NCBI RefSeq assembly: GCF_020831365.1
Contig: NZ_JAJHPV010000002.1
Span: 124,001 to 188,000 of the forward strand
Direction of reading: 5' to 3'
DNA from: Massilia agrisoli
Lineage (GTDB): Bacteria; Pseudomonadota; Gammaproteobacteria; Burkholderiales; Burkholderiaceae_D
Length of the DNA: 64,000 nucleotides
Shown here: piece by piece, positions 33,087 through 41,845 of the stretch
How the letters are laid out: every line of letters begins with the position of its first letter
Position numbering within the stretch: the stretch's first letter is position 1
Notes under the pieces: generated by a model
Databases searched by the model: none
Seen by the model: the letters and a program-made list of their open reading frames with translations, nothing else
Told to the model about the DNA's origin: nothing
Translations under genes and position numbers: made by a program

Positions 33087-34565
33087 ATGCATAGTTCGGA
33101 CATCCTCGCGGCACTGCCGCTCGACCGCGGCGCGCCGGAACCGTTGTTTCGCCAGTTGTACGCCGGGGTGCGGGACGCCATTTTGCGCGGCACGCTTGGC
33201 CCCGGCATGCAGCTGCCGCCGACGCGCGAGTTCTGCCGCCTGCTCGGCGTCTCGCGCCAGACCGTGCTCAACGCCTATGACCAGCTGACGGCCGAGGGCT
33301 ACCTGAGCGGCAGCGTCGGGAAGGGTACCTTCGTCAGCGCGCACTTGCCGGTCGCCGCGCGCGACGCTGCGCCCGCCAGTACTGGCCTGCTGCGGCCCTT
33401 GTCGGCCCGCGGCGAGGAGTACGCGTGCGCCATGGCCTACGTGCGCTACCACGAGGGAAAGTTGCGCGCCTTCCGCGCCAGCATGCCGGGCATCGACCTG
33501 TTCCCCTTCGATACCTGGAGCCGGCTCGAGGCGCGCCGCTGGCGCCGCCCGGACCATCAGCTGGGCTACAGCGACCCCGCCGGATACCTGCCGCTGCGCG
33601 AGCTGCTGTGCGTCTACCTGCGCGCCTCGCGCGGGGTCAACTGCTCGCCCGACCAGATAGTGATCACGTCGGGCTCGCAGCAGGCCTTGTTCCTGCTGTC
33701 GCAGCTCCTGCTGGCCCCCGGCGATGGTGTATGGATCGAGTCGCCCGGCTACCAGGGCGCGAGCGCGCCGCTGTTCGCCGCGTCGGCCCGGGTGTGCACG
33801 GTTCCAGTGGACGCCGAAGGCATGGATGTGGACTACGCGGCGCGCCACTACCCCGATGCGAAGATGGTGCTGGCCACGCCATCGCACCAGCTTCCGCTGG
33901 GCGTCACCATGAGTTTGCAGCGCCGCCTTGCGCTGCTGCGCTGGGCCGGGGCGAACAAGGCCTGGATCGTCGAGGACGACTACGACAGCGAGTATCGCTA
34001 CACAGGCCCGCCGCTGGCCTCGCTGCAAAGCCTGGACCGCACGGGCTGCGCGATCTATGTCGGCACGCTGTCGAAGGTGCTGTTCCCGGGCCTGCGCCTC
34101 GGCTACCTGGTGGCGCCGCCCGCGCTGGTCGAGCCGCTGGTGCGCGCCAAGGCAGTCGTCGACCGCCACAGCCCGATCGTTGCGCAGATGGTCATGGCGG
34201 ACTTCATGGCGGGCGGCCACTTCGGGCGCCACATCAAGCGTACCCGCGATGCGTATGCGGAGCGGCGCGAGGCGCTGCTGTCGGCGATAGCAAGCGAACT
34301 TGACGAAGAACTCGCTTGCGGACCATCGGACGCGGGCCTTGACCTGTGCGTGCACTTCCGCCAGCCGCATGACGAAGCCGCAGTGGTGCGCGATGCGCTC
34401 GCCAAGGGCGTCGAGCTGCGGCCGCTGTCGTACTACGCCAACCGGGCCGCCACGCACGCATGCGCGGTTGCTCCCGGCCTGCTGCTGGGCTTTTCGGCCA
34501 TACCTCCCGCGGAGATCAGGCAAGGCGTCAGCGTGCTGGCGTCGGTGCTTCGCAAGACGCGATGA
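33087..34565 (+). CDS. MocR/PdxR-family regulator (GntR DNA-binding plus aminotransferase-like domain)
   Basis: 492 residues. A GntR winged helix at about 15-85 (PLFRQLYAGVRDAILRGTL.. LPPTREFCRLLGVSRQTV..GYLSGSVGKGTFV) is joined to a fold-type I aminotransferase domain. The PLP lysine is K330 in GTLSKVLFPGLRLGY. MocR proteins use PLP or amino compounds as effectors. Divergent from osmC-paiB, its probable targets. Its stop lies 14 bp before tag, with which it may be co-transcribed. Confidence 0.9.
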   Translation: MHSSDILAALPLDRGAPEPLFRQLYAGVRDAILRGTLGPGMQLPPTREFCRLLGVSRQTVLNAYDQLTAEGYLSGSVGKGTFVSAHLPVAARDAAPASTGLLRPLSARGEEYACAMAYVRYHEGKLRAFRASMPGIDLFPFDTWSRLEARRWRRPDHQLGYSDPAGYLPLRELLCVYLRASRGVNCSPDQIVITSGSQQALFLLSQLLLAPGDGVWIESPGYQGASAPLFAASARVCTVPVDAEGMDVDYAARHYPDAKMVLATPSHQLPLGVTMSLQRRLALLRWAGANKAWIVEDDYDSEYRYTGPPLASLQSLDRTGCAIYVGTLSKVLFPGLRLGYLVAPPALVEPLVRAKAVVDRHSPIVAQMVMADFMAGGHFGRHIKRTRDAYAERREALLSAIASELDEELACGPSDAGLDLCVHFRQPHDEAAVVRDALAKGVELRPLSYYANRAATHACAVAPGLLLGFSAIPPAEIRQGVSVLASVLRKTR

Positions 34566-34579
34566 TTTATACTCCCGCC

Positions 34580-35140
34580 ATGACTCCGATCCGCTGCACA
34601 TGGGCCAATATGGCCAACCCCCGCTACGTCCAATACCACGACGAGGAATGGGGCGTGCCCTGCCACGACGAGAACCGGCTGTTCGAAATGCTCAACCTCG
34701 AAGGCGCGCAGGCGGGCCTGAGCTGGGAGACCATCCTCAACAAGCGTGAGAACTACCGGCTCGCCTTCGATGGGTGGGATGCCGAAAAAATCGCGTGCTA
34801 CGGTCCCGATAAAGTGGCCGAGCTGCTGGCCAACGCCGGCATCGTCCGCAACCGCCTGAAGGTGGCAGCGGCGATCACCAATGCGCAGGCCTACCTGCGC
34901 CTGCGCGCCGAAGGCAGCTCGCTCGACCAGTACCTGTGGGGCTTCGTCGGCGGAGAGCCGATCGTGAACAGCTTCCCCAACGGCGAGCGTCCGGCAAAAA
35001 CCGAACTGTCGGACCGCATCTCGAAAGACCTGGCCAAACGGGGCTTCAAGTTCGTCGGCTCGACCATCATTTACGCTTACATGCAGGGCATCGGCATGGT
35101 CAACGACCATGACATGGCATGCTTCTGCCGCACGGGGTGA
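34580..35140 (+). CDS. tag: DNA-3-methyladenine glycosylase I
   Basis: 186 residues. The start MTPIRCTWAN, then YVQYHDEEWGVPCHDENRLFEML and GLSWETILNKRENYRLAFDG, are diagnostic of the Tag family, with catalytic-pocket Glu/Trp/Tyr residues in place and a zinc-binding set (Cys6, C-terminal HDMACFCR). Tag removes 3-methyladenine from alkylated DNA. The C-terminus FVGSTIIYAYMQGIGMVNDH is also typical. An upstream ATG at 34562 overlaps the MocR stop and would add six residues. The 3' end overlaps mnmC by 22 bp. Confidence 0.93.
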   Translation: MTPIRCTWANMANPRYVQYHDEEWGVPCHDENRLFEMLNLEGAQAGLSWETILNKRENYRLAFDGWDAEKIACYGPDKVAELLANAGIVRNRLKVAAAITNAQAYLRLRAEGSSLDQYLWGFVGGEPIVNSFPNGERPAKTELSDRISKDLAKRGFKFVGSTIIYAYMQGIGMVNDHDMACFCRTG

Positions 35141-36825
35141 CACAGGTGGACCTGGCGCCGCACTGGCGCGGGCGCGACCGCTTCGTCATCCTCGATTCCG
35201 CCTGGGGCGCTGGCGAGCGCTTGCGCGCCGTCCTTGCCGCCTGGCGCGCCGACGAACAGCGGCCGCGCCGCCTGCATTACATCGCCATCGCCGACCCCGC
35301 GCTGCCGGGGTTCCGGCGCATTCCCCAGCAAGACAGCAACGTCACGCTGGACCTGCTGCATGCGCCGATCGAACAGGCGCTGGCGCAGCTTGATGCACGC
35401 GCGGACGCCATCGTCCTGCACGAACTCGAAGGCGCCGGCGTAGCGTTCGTGCGACCCTTGGCCAAGCTGGCGGCGCCGGGCACGGTGCTGTTCTCCGAAG
35501 GCCTGGACGGCGAGCAGGAAGAAGCGCTGGCGAAGGCCGGCTTCGCCAGCAGCGCCAACGGGCCGTCGATCTTCGCCAGCCGCAAGCCGTTCGCGCCACG
35601 CCCATCGCCCGCCGAGCGCCGCGCCATCGTGGTGGGCGCCGGCGTTGCCGGCAGCGCTGCCTGCGAGCGCCTGTGTGCGCGCGGCTGGCAGGTGACGCTG
35701 GTCGAGCGCCATGCGCAGCCGGCGATGGAAGCGTCCGGCAACCTGGCAGGCATCTTCATGCCGCTGCTGTCGCGGGACGACAACATCCCCACGCGCCTGA
35801 CGCGCGCCGCCTACCTGTTTGCGCTGGACTACTGGAACAACCTGGGCGGGATCGGCCAGGCCATCGATGGCGGCCAGTGCGGCGTGATGCAGTTGGCGCG
35901 CGACCCCGCGCACGCCAGGGTACAGCGCGAGATCGCGCAGCAGTGGCGCTATCCCGCCGAATTCGCGCAATGGCTGGAAGCCGCAGAGGCGGGCGCCATG
36001 CTTGGCTCTCCAGCGCCCGACGGCGCCTGGCTTTTCCGCCAGGGCGGCTGGGCGCGTCCGGGCAGTGTGTGCGCAGCCATGCTGGCTGCCTGCGGTGACC
36101 GGCTGGCCGCGGTATTCAATGCGGGCAGCACCCGCATCGAACGCCGGGACGGCCAGTGGCGGGTCCTCGACGCTGCCGGCGGCGTCATCGCGCAGGCGCC
36201 AGTGCTGGTGCTGGCCAATGGCACAAGCGCGACCTCGGTCAGCGAAGCGTCCCAGCTGCCGCTGGCGAAGGTGCGCGGCCAGGTGTCGCACCTGGCGGCG
36301 GGCACGCTGCCAGCGCTGCCGTTCGTGCTGTGCCGCGAAGCCTACCTGACGAGCGCGCCGGGGGCAGTCCAGTGCGCCGGCGCGACCTACGACCTGAACG
36401 ACCCCGACCCGCAGGTGCGCCAGTCGAGCCACGACGAGAACCTGGCCAAGGTGCGTTCGCTGCTTGGCATGGAAGACGCCGCGCGCGGCGCGCCACTGCG
36501 CGGGCGCACCGGGTTTCGCTGCGTGGCGCCGGACCGCCTGCCGCTGGTCGGCGCGCTGGCCGACGCAAGGCCGACCGGGCGCGCGGAGCGGCTGCGCGAC
36601 CTGCCGCGCCATCCGGGCCTGTACGGGCTGCTCGGCTATGCATCGCGCGGCCTGATCTGGGCGCCGCTGGCCGCCGAACTGCTGGCCGCGCAGCTGGAAG
36701 GCGAACCGTTGCCATTGGAACGCGCGCTGGCCGAAGCGCTCGACCCCGCCCGTTTCATGCTCGGCCGCGCGCGAAAACACGATATAGTGGCGCCAACCCC
36801 AAGCAGAGACGCCGCCGATGAATGA
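35119..36825 (+). CDS. mnmC: MnmC-like tRNA cmnm5s2U34 oxidoreductase with degenerate methyltransferase domain
   Basis: 568 residues, about 100 shorter than E. coli MnmC. The C-terminal FAD domain (from about 170; GAGVAGSAACERL dinucleotide motif, SGNLAGIFMPLLS, and a DAAO fold to about 545) should oxidise cmnm5s2U34 to nm5s2U34 in tRNA. The N-terminal 165 residues keep the outline of the MnmD methyltransferase (FVILDSAWGAGERL.. AAWRAD) but the SAM loop is altered and the catalytic D-x-F-x-P-x-K-N-P motif is replaced by VLHELEGAG. Methyl transfer is therefore doubtful. The start overlaps tag, and its end overlaps the next gene by 8 bp. Confidence 0.85.
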   Translation: MLLPHGVTQVDLAPHWRGRDRFVILDSAWGAGERLRAVLAAWRADEQRPRRLHYIAIADPALPGFRRIPQQDSNVTLDLLHAPIEQALAQLDARADAIVLHELEGAGVAFVRPLAKLAAPGTVLFSEGLDGEQEEALAKAGFASSANGPSIFASRKPFAPRPSPAERRAIVVGAGVAGSAACERLCARGWQVTLVERHAQPAMEASGNLAGIFMPLLSRDDNIPTRLTRAAYLFALDYWNNLGGIGQAIDGGQCGVMQLARDPAHARVQREIAQQWRYPAEFAQWLEAAEAGAMLGSPAPDGAWLFRQGGWARPGSVCAAMLAACGDRLAAVFNAGSTRIERRDGQWRVLDAAGGVIAQAPVLVLANGTSATSVSEASQLPLAKVRGQVSHLAAGTLPALPFVLCREAYLTSAPGAVQCAGATYDLNDPDPQVRQSSHDENLAKVRSLLGMEDAARGAPLRGRTGFRCVAPDRLPLVGALADARPTGRAERLRDLPRHPGLYGLLGYASRGLIWAPLAAELLAAQLEGEPLPLERALAEALDPARFMLGRARKHDIVAPTPSRDAADE

Positions 36826-37525
36826 CAACCCTGGCTCGAACGAGCTATCCCTGTTCCTCGCATCCACCGCGCATGACATGAAGAATTCCGTCAGCGTCCT
36901 GGCTGGAACGCTGGAAAAGCTGCTGGCCGGCGCCTCGCCCGAGACCGAGGCCGCGTATCCGCAAATGGCGCACATGCTGTACCAGACCAAGCGCCTGAAC
37001 GACAACCTGATCCAGCTGCTGGCCCTGTACAAGCAGGTGGGCAAGCCCGACTATCCATTCGATGTGCAGGCGCTCGAAATCGGCGGTTTCGTCGACCAGG
37101 TGATCGCCAGCGTGCGCGTGCTGCTCGATTCGCGCGGCGTCACGCTGGAAACCGATGTCGACCCGGCCCTGATCTGGCACTTCGACGAGGACCTGGTCAT
37201 CGGCGTGATCGGGCACGCCATCAACAATGCGGTGCACTACACGCTCGACAAGATCCGCTTTGCGATCGGCGTCGTCGACGGCTGCCTGGAGATCCGGGTG
37301 GAGGACAATGGCCAGGGCTATCCGCAGTCGATGCTGGACGCGGGCGTGTCGGCGATGAGCGGTATCCACTCGGGCGTCAACTTCCTTACCAACAGCACCG
37401 GCCTTGGCCTCTACTTTTCAAGCGAAGTGGCGAAGATGCACAAGCACCGCGAGCGCACCGGCGCAATCAGGCTTGAAAACGGCGGCGCCTACGGCGGCGG
37501 GTGCTTTGTACTGAGGTTGCCATGA
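36818..37525 (+). CDS. Small soluble sensor histidine kinase
   Basis: 235 residues with no sensor domain and no membrane segment. The H-box is near the N-terminus (TAHDMKNSV, H19), followed by the N-box HAINNAV, G1 box EDNGQGYP and the TGLGLYFSSEVAKMHK G2 region of a HATPase_c domain. It overlaps mnmC by 8 bp and the next gene by 4 bp (ATGA), so kinase and response regulator are tightly coupled. The input signal must come from another protein. Confidence 0.85.
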   Translation: MNDNPGSNELSLFLASTAHDMKNSVSVLAGTLEKLLAGASPETEAAYPQMAHMLYQTKRLNDNLIQLLALYKQVGKPDYPFDVQALEIGGFVDQVIASVRVLLDSRGVTLETDVDPALIWHFDEDLVIGVIGHAINNAVHYTLDKIRFAIGVVDGCLEIRVEDNGQGYPQSMLDAGVSAMSGIHSGVNFLTNSTGLGLYFSSEVAKMHKHRERTGAIRLENGGAYGGGCFVLRLP

Positions 37526-39198
37526 GCGTCGCCAGCCTCGATGAACGCGCGGTCGACTGGGCCAGCAAGAACTACCTGGTAGTCGATGATTTTGTCGGCA
37601 TCCGCCAGCTGCTGCGCGAAAGCCTGCGCAACCTGGGCGCGAAGAATATCGACCAGGCCTCGTCCGGCGGCGAGGCGATGGGCATGCTCGCCAAGGTCCG
37701 CTACGACGTCGTGCTGTGCGACTTCAACCTCGGCGAAGGCAAGAACGGCCAGCAGGTGCTGGAAGAAGCGCGCGTGCGCAACCTGCTGCTGCCCAGCAGC
37801 GTGTGGCTGATGGTGTCGGCCGAGAAGAGCGTCGAATCGGTGATGGGCGCGGCCGAGCACCAGCCCGACGCCTACCTGATCAAGCCGATCACCGAAGGCA
37901 TGCTGTTGACGCGCCTGAACCGCGTGTGGCACAAGAAGCAGGTGTTCCGCGCGATCGACCAGGCTTACGCCGAGAAGGACTACCTGCGCGCGGCCAGGCT
38001 GTGCGACGAGCAGATCGAAGCGAACAAGGTCCACGAAACAGAACTGCTGCGCATGAAGGCCACGCTGATGCTCAAGAGCGGCGAGCCGGAAAAGGCGCGC
38101 GAAGCGTTCGAGCGCGTGCTCAAGGAGCGCGAGTACCAGTGGGCGAGGTCGGGCCTGGCGAAGATCCGCATGGCCAATGGCGAGTACGAACAGGCGCGCC
38201 AGATTTTCCAGGGCGTGATCGCGGAGAACCGCAACTACATCGATGCCTACGACCAGATGGCGCTCGCGCACCAGCACATGGGCCAGCCCGAGGCGGCCTG
38301 CGACGTGCTGGAACGCGCCGCCAAGCTGTCACCCAATTCGGTACAGCGCCAGCGCAGGCTCGGCGACGTGTCGCTCAAGCTGGGCAATATCGGCGTGGCG
38401 GAGAAGGCCTTCCGCAAGTGCATCGCGATCGGCGAATACTCGGTGATGAGGTCAGTCGACGCCTACTTCGGCCTGGCGCGCGTGTGCGGCCAGAAGAACG
38501 AGACCAAGGAAGCGCTGCAGCTGCTGGCGGCCGCGCGGCGCGATTTTCCGGACGAGGACATCGAGCTGCGCGCGAAGATCACCGAAGGCCTGGTGTACCA
38601 CGAAAGCGGCGACTTCCGCCGCGCGCGCAAGACCGGCGACGAGCTGGAAGAGATGCTCAATGCCGACCCGGCGCGGCCGGATACGGCCACCTGCATCGAA
38701 CTGGCGACATTGCTGTTCGCCGTGGGCGTCAAGGATGCGCCGGCCGAGCTGCTGTGCTACGTCATCCGCAACAACCACGACAACATCCTGCTGCTCGACG
38801 AGGTGCAGCGGATCTTCGACAAGGCCCGGCTGGGCGAAGAGGGCGAGGCCTTGATCAGGAAGTCGCGCAAGGAGGCGACCGACATGATGAACCAGGGCGT
38901 CCTGCTATGGAAGACCGGCAAGCTGGCCGAAGCGGTGGCGTGGATGCGCGACGCCCGCGCGGCGCTGCCGAACAACCTGCGCATCCTGTTCAACTCCGCG
39001 CAGATCCTGATCTCGCACATGGACAAGCACGGCTATGACGCGGAGCTGTCGGCCGAGACGTCCGGAGTGCTGCTGCACGTCGATAAAATCCAGCCTGGCC
39101 AGCAGCGTTTCGCGCAGCTGATGGAGCAGCTGGCAGCCTTGACGCCGGCGCCGGCCGATCCATCCGAACCGCCGGCCGGGGAAGCCGCGCCAAACTAG
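37522..39198 (+). CDS. Response regulator with receiver domain and C-terminal TPR array
   Basis: 558 residues. The receiver domain (1-135) has the acidic pair D22/D23, phosphoacceptor D67 in LCDFNLGEGKNG, and the Lys in LIKPI. The rest is a long tetratricopeptide array (KAREAFERVLKERE, QARQIFQGVIAENR, and so on) that resembles the CheY-TPR proteins of Gammaproteobacteria; output is presumably by protein-protein contact, not DNA binding. Directly downstream of a small kinase that probably phosphorylates it. The stop overlaps the convergent phaM stop by 4 bp. Confidence 0.88.
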   Translation: MSVASLDERAVDWASKNYLVVDDFVGIRQLLRESLRNLGAKNIDQASSGGEAMGMLAKVRYDVVLCDFNLGEGKNGQQVLEEARVRNLLLPSSVWLMVSAEKSVESVMGAAEHQPDAYLIKPITEGMLLTRLNRVWHKKQVFRAIDQAYAEKDYLRAARLCDEQIEANKVHETELLRMKATLMLKSGEPEKAREAFERVLKEREYQWARSGLAKIRMANGEYEQARQIFQGVIAENRNYIDAYDQMALAHQHMGQPEAACDVLERAAKLSPNSVQRQRRLGDVSLKLGNIGVAEKAFRKCIAIGEYSVMRSVDAYFGLARVCGQKNETKEALQLLAAARRDFPDEDIELRAKITEGLVYHESGDFRRARKTGDELEEMLNADPARPDTATCIELATLLFAVGVKDAPAELLCYVIRNNHDNILLLDEVQRIFDKARLGEEGEALIRKSRKEATDMMNQGVLLWKTGKLAEAVAWMRDARAALPNNLRILFNSAQILISHMDKHGYDAELSAETSGVLLHVDKIQPGQQRFAQLMEQLAALTPAPADPSEPPAGEAAPN

Positions 39199-39773
39199 GG
39201 CTTGGCGGCGCGTGGCTTGCTTGGGTTTTTCCTGGGCGCGGCATCGGCTGCCTTCGCCATCGACTCCACCACCGCCTTGCCCATCTCGGCGCCAGGCATG
39301 GCCGCCGCCATTTTTCCCGCAGCCTCCTGGGCGCGCGCCGTCGCTTCGGCCATGGCGTCGGGCGACATCGCGCTGCTGACCGCCTGCTTGAACTGATCCT
39401 GCAGCATGTTCCACCATGCGGCCGGATCGGCAAACTGCGGCGCCGCCGCGCCGGCTTCGGCGGGTTGTCCCTCCTTGCCGCCGGCCGGCTGCGCCGCCGC
39501 CTTGGCGAACGCGTCGCCCATCGATTTTAGCGCCGCCAGGGTCCCGCGCTGTACTTCCAGCGCCTGGATGGTTCCGCGCACCATCGACGAATTGAGCGCA
39601 AGCCAGGCTTCGACCGCCTTCAGGTCGGCGATTTTTTTGTCGAGGTCGTCGACGGAGAGCGTCGGCGCAGCCATGCCAGGCACGCCCATCCCACCCCACA
39701 AATTCTTGACGAACTCGAGTGTGTCGGTCACGGCGCCGGCGCCGGACATGTTTGGCATTGGGGAATTTTGCAT
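39195..39773 (-). CDS. phaM: PhaM-family PHA granule regulatory protein
   Basis: 192 residues. TLEFVKNLWGGMGVPGM and APTLSVDDLDKKIADLKAVEAWL, followed by MVRGTIQALEVQRGTLAALKSMG, are the PhaM signature. PhaM activates PHB synthase PhaC and tethers PHA granules to the nucleoid through a basic Lys/Pro/Ala tail; the C-terminus here (RKNPSKPRAAKP) fits, though it is shorter than in Cupriavidus (as I recall it). The start at 39773 follows a GGAGAGAG site. Lies alone, convergent with the TPR response regulator. Confidence 0.85.
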   Translation of the reverse strand: MQNSPMPNMSGAGAVTDTLEFVKNLWGGMGVPGMAAPTLSVDDLDKKIADLKAVEAWLALNSSMVRGTIQALEVQRGTLAALKSMGDAFAKAAAQPAGGKEGQPAEAGAAAPQFADPAAWWNMLQDQFKQAVSSAMSPDAMAEATARAQEAAGKMAAAMPGAEMGKAVVESMAKAADAAPRKNPSKPRAAKP

Positions 39774-39895
39774 CGTCTCTCTCCGTCGGGTTGAACCCTT
39801 AGCGTAGCAGATTATGCAAGCGCCGCTCAAACGATTCTTGTGCAAAAGCCAAGCGCCATCAGGTGGTGCTCAATAGTGTTCAGCGGAAATTTGCC

Positions 39896-40999
39896 ATGCC
39901 GCGTTACACTAGCAATATGACCTTTGCCTTGCCATCATTCCGCTTGCGCCTGCCGTTGCTCCTGGGCGCGACGCTGTTGCTGCATTATGCCGCGATCAGT
40001 TGGGTGGGGAAGGGCATCGGGCTGCCGCAGCCAAGGGTCGAGCCGGCAGCAGCGGCGCCAATCGTGGCGCAGCTGCGCGCGCCGCCGCCGCCGGCCCCTG
40101 CCGCCGAGGCGAGCCCAAAGCCTGCGCCCCAGCGCAAGATGGCGGCACGGGCGCCGGCGCCCGCGCCGGTGACGGAACCTGTGCCGGCAGAAGCGCCGGT
40201 GCTGGAGGAAGCTGCTCCAGCGGCGCAGGAAGCGCCGCCGGCAGTGGCGGCCGACGAAGCACCGGCGGAAGAAAAGCCTGACGAAGCACCCGCCGAAGCG
40301 CTGCCGCGGCAGTACAGGGCAGACGTGCCGCCATCGTCCGAACTGGCGCTGGACCTGGAGCGTATTGACGCCAAAGGCACGCTTTGGCACGGGGTGGCCG
40401 AAATGTCGTGGCAGGCCAGCGGCGGCAGCTACGCGGTGAAAGTCGACGCCGGCATCAGCATGGTGGTCACGCGGTTCAACCTGCTGTCGATGGGGAGCGA
40501 GGGCAGCATCGGCGAGAGCGGCTTTGTGCCGCGGGTGGCGACCGAACAGCGCCGGGGCAGGCCCCAGACGGCTACCCACTTCAATGCCGGGCAGGGCAGC
40601 ATCACGTTTTCGGCGTCGCAAAATACCGTGCCGCTGGTGCCTGGCGCGCAGGACAAGGCCACGCTGCCGCTGCAGCTTGCGGCAATTGCGCGCGCCGATC
40701 CGGCGCAATTCGAGGGCGGCCTCGAAATTACTGTCGGCGAAGAACGCGGCGCAAGCGTTTATAGCTTTGTCGTGCTGGGGCAGGAAGAGATCGAGACCAA
40801 ACTGGGCAAGCTGCAAACCTGGCGCCTGTCGCGGCCTCCGAAGCCCGGTTCGTACAATTCGCGCCTCGACGTGTGGCTGGCGCCGGACCGGGGATGGTAT
40901 CCGGTCCGCATCCGCAACACGGAGGCTAATGGCGCAGTGACCACGCAGACGGTTACGCAGATCGTAGTCAGAGATTCGGGAACAGCAAATGCACAATAA
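39896..40999 (+). CDS. DUF3108 protein with TonB-like N-terminus
   Basis: 367 residues. A single N-terminal membrane segment (about 18-36) is followed by a 110-residue Pro/Ala/Glu-rich linker (PPPPAPAAEASPKPAPQ..) and then a DUF3108 domain ending WLAPDRGWYPVRIRN. The layout resembles TonB: inner membrane anchor, extended periplasmic arm, folded end. DUF3108 proteins are periplasmic and their role is unknown. ATG 39896 has GCGGAAA upstream; ATG 39917 is an alternative. It overlaps the next DUF3108 gene by 11 bp. Confidence 0.75.
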   Translation: MPRYTSNMTFALPSFRLRLPLLLGATLLLHYAAISWVGKGIGLPQPRVEPAAAAPIVAQLRAPPPPAPAAEASPKPAPQRKMAARAPAPAPVTEPVPAEAPVLEEAAPAAQEAPPAVAADEAPAEEKPDEAPAEALPRQYRADVPPSSELALDLERIDAKGTLWHGVAEMSWQASGGSYAVKVDAGISMVVTRFNLLSMGSEGSIGESGFVPRVATEQRRGRPQTATHFNAGQGSITFSASQNTVPLVPGAQDKATLPLQLAAIARADPAQFEGGLEITVGEERGASVYSFVVLGQEEIETKLGKLQTWRLSRPPKPGSYNSRLDVWLAPDRGWYPVRIRNTEANGAVTTQTVTQIVVRDSGTANAQ

Positions 41000-41729
41000 T
41001 GTTTTCAAGACGGCCATGGCGGGAACGGCGCTTGCGCTGGCGATGGCCGCTAGCCATGCGGCGCCGGCGCGCGCCTTCAGCCTGCCGCCCCCGGCGGACC
41101 TCAAGTACGCCATCAAGGCTGAACAAAAAGGACTGGCGCTGGACGGCGAGGCGACCGTCAAATGGCGCGCCGGCGATGGTAAATACTCGCTGTCGAGCGA
41201 ATCGCGCGCGTCCATCCTGGGCAAGATCAACGAGAACCGCAGCGAAGGCCTGGTCGACGAACAGGGCCTGGCGCCGGAAAAATATACCGAGAAGCGCTTC
41301 CGCAAGGACCCGTATTCGGTGACGTTCGACCGCGCCGCGCGCGCCATCCACTTCACCGAAGGCAAGCAGGGCTATCCGATCAAGGGCGGCGAGCAGGACC
41401 GCGCCTCGGTGCCTTGGCAGCTGTCGGGCATGGCGCGCGGCATGCCGGGCAAGTTCGTCGCCGGGTCCGAGTGGCGCATCGTCGTCGCGGGGCGGCGCGA
41501 TGCCGAGTCGTGGCTGTTCAAGGTGGCCAAGACCGACAAGCTGCGCACCCAGATGGGGCAGCTCGACGCCGTCCACCTGGTGAAGGCGCCCTCAAGCGGC
41601 TCGAAGGACCAGCAGATCGACATCTGGCTGGCGCCGGCGCACGAGTGGTACCCGGTGAAGATACGCTTCAGCGACAACGACGGCGGCGACGTCGTCGAAC
41701 AAACCATTTCCAAAATTACAAAACGCTGA
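40989..41729 (+). CDS. Exported DUF3108 domain protein
   Basis: 246 residues. A signal peptide (cleavage near AAPARA) precedes a DUF3108 domain: LKYAIKAEQKGLALDGEA at the start, and DIWLAPAHEWYPVKIRFSDNDG at the end. It is a paralogue of the gene it overlaps; both share the WLAPxxxWYPVxIR core and the QT(V/I)(T/S)KI-type end. The pair probably works together at the cell envelope. A weak CCCCCT/AGGGGG hairpin (41741-41768) follows, then the promoter of the condensin genes. Confidence 0.82.
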   Translation: MHNNVFKTAMAGTALALAMAASHAAPARAFSLPPPADLKYAIKAEQKGLALDGEATVKWRAGDGKYSLSSESRASILGKINENRSEGLVDEQGLAPEKYTEKRFRKDPYSVTFDRAARAIHFTEGKQGYPIKGGEQDRASVPWQLSGMARGMPGKFVAGSEWRIVVAGRRDAESWLFKVAKTDKLRTQMGQLDAVHLVKAPSSGSKDQQIDIWLAPAHEWYPVKIRFSDNDGGDVVEQTISKITKR

Positions 41730-41799
41730 GCGGCTGCTTTCCCCCTCGGGCGACTGTTGCTTAGGGGGATGGTTTTGGTTCTGGTTGCTCGGGCTTAAC

Positions 41800-41808
41800 T
41801 GATATACT
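41800..41808 (+). promoter_or_regulatory. Extended -10 promoter element before the condensin operon
   Basis: TGATATACT matches the extended -10 form TGnTATAAT with one change. A predicted start near 41815 would leave a leader of about 30 nt before ATG 41846. No good -35 lies 16-18 bp upstream, which is usual for extended -10 promoters. Confidence 0.5.
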
Positions 41809-41845
41809 GACGCCCCGTGTATGAGTTAAAGAAACGCCCGAAACA

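Noticed and set aside
41741-41768. CCCCCT/AGGGGG hairpin as a terminator after the DUF3108 genes
   Set aside because: Six base pairs with a 16-nt loop and no U-tract; too weak to list as a terminator, so transcription could continue into the condensin operon.
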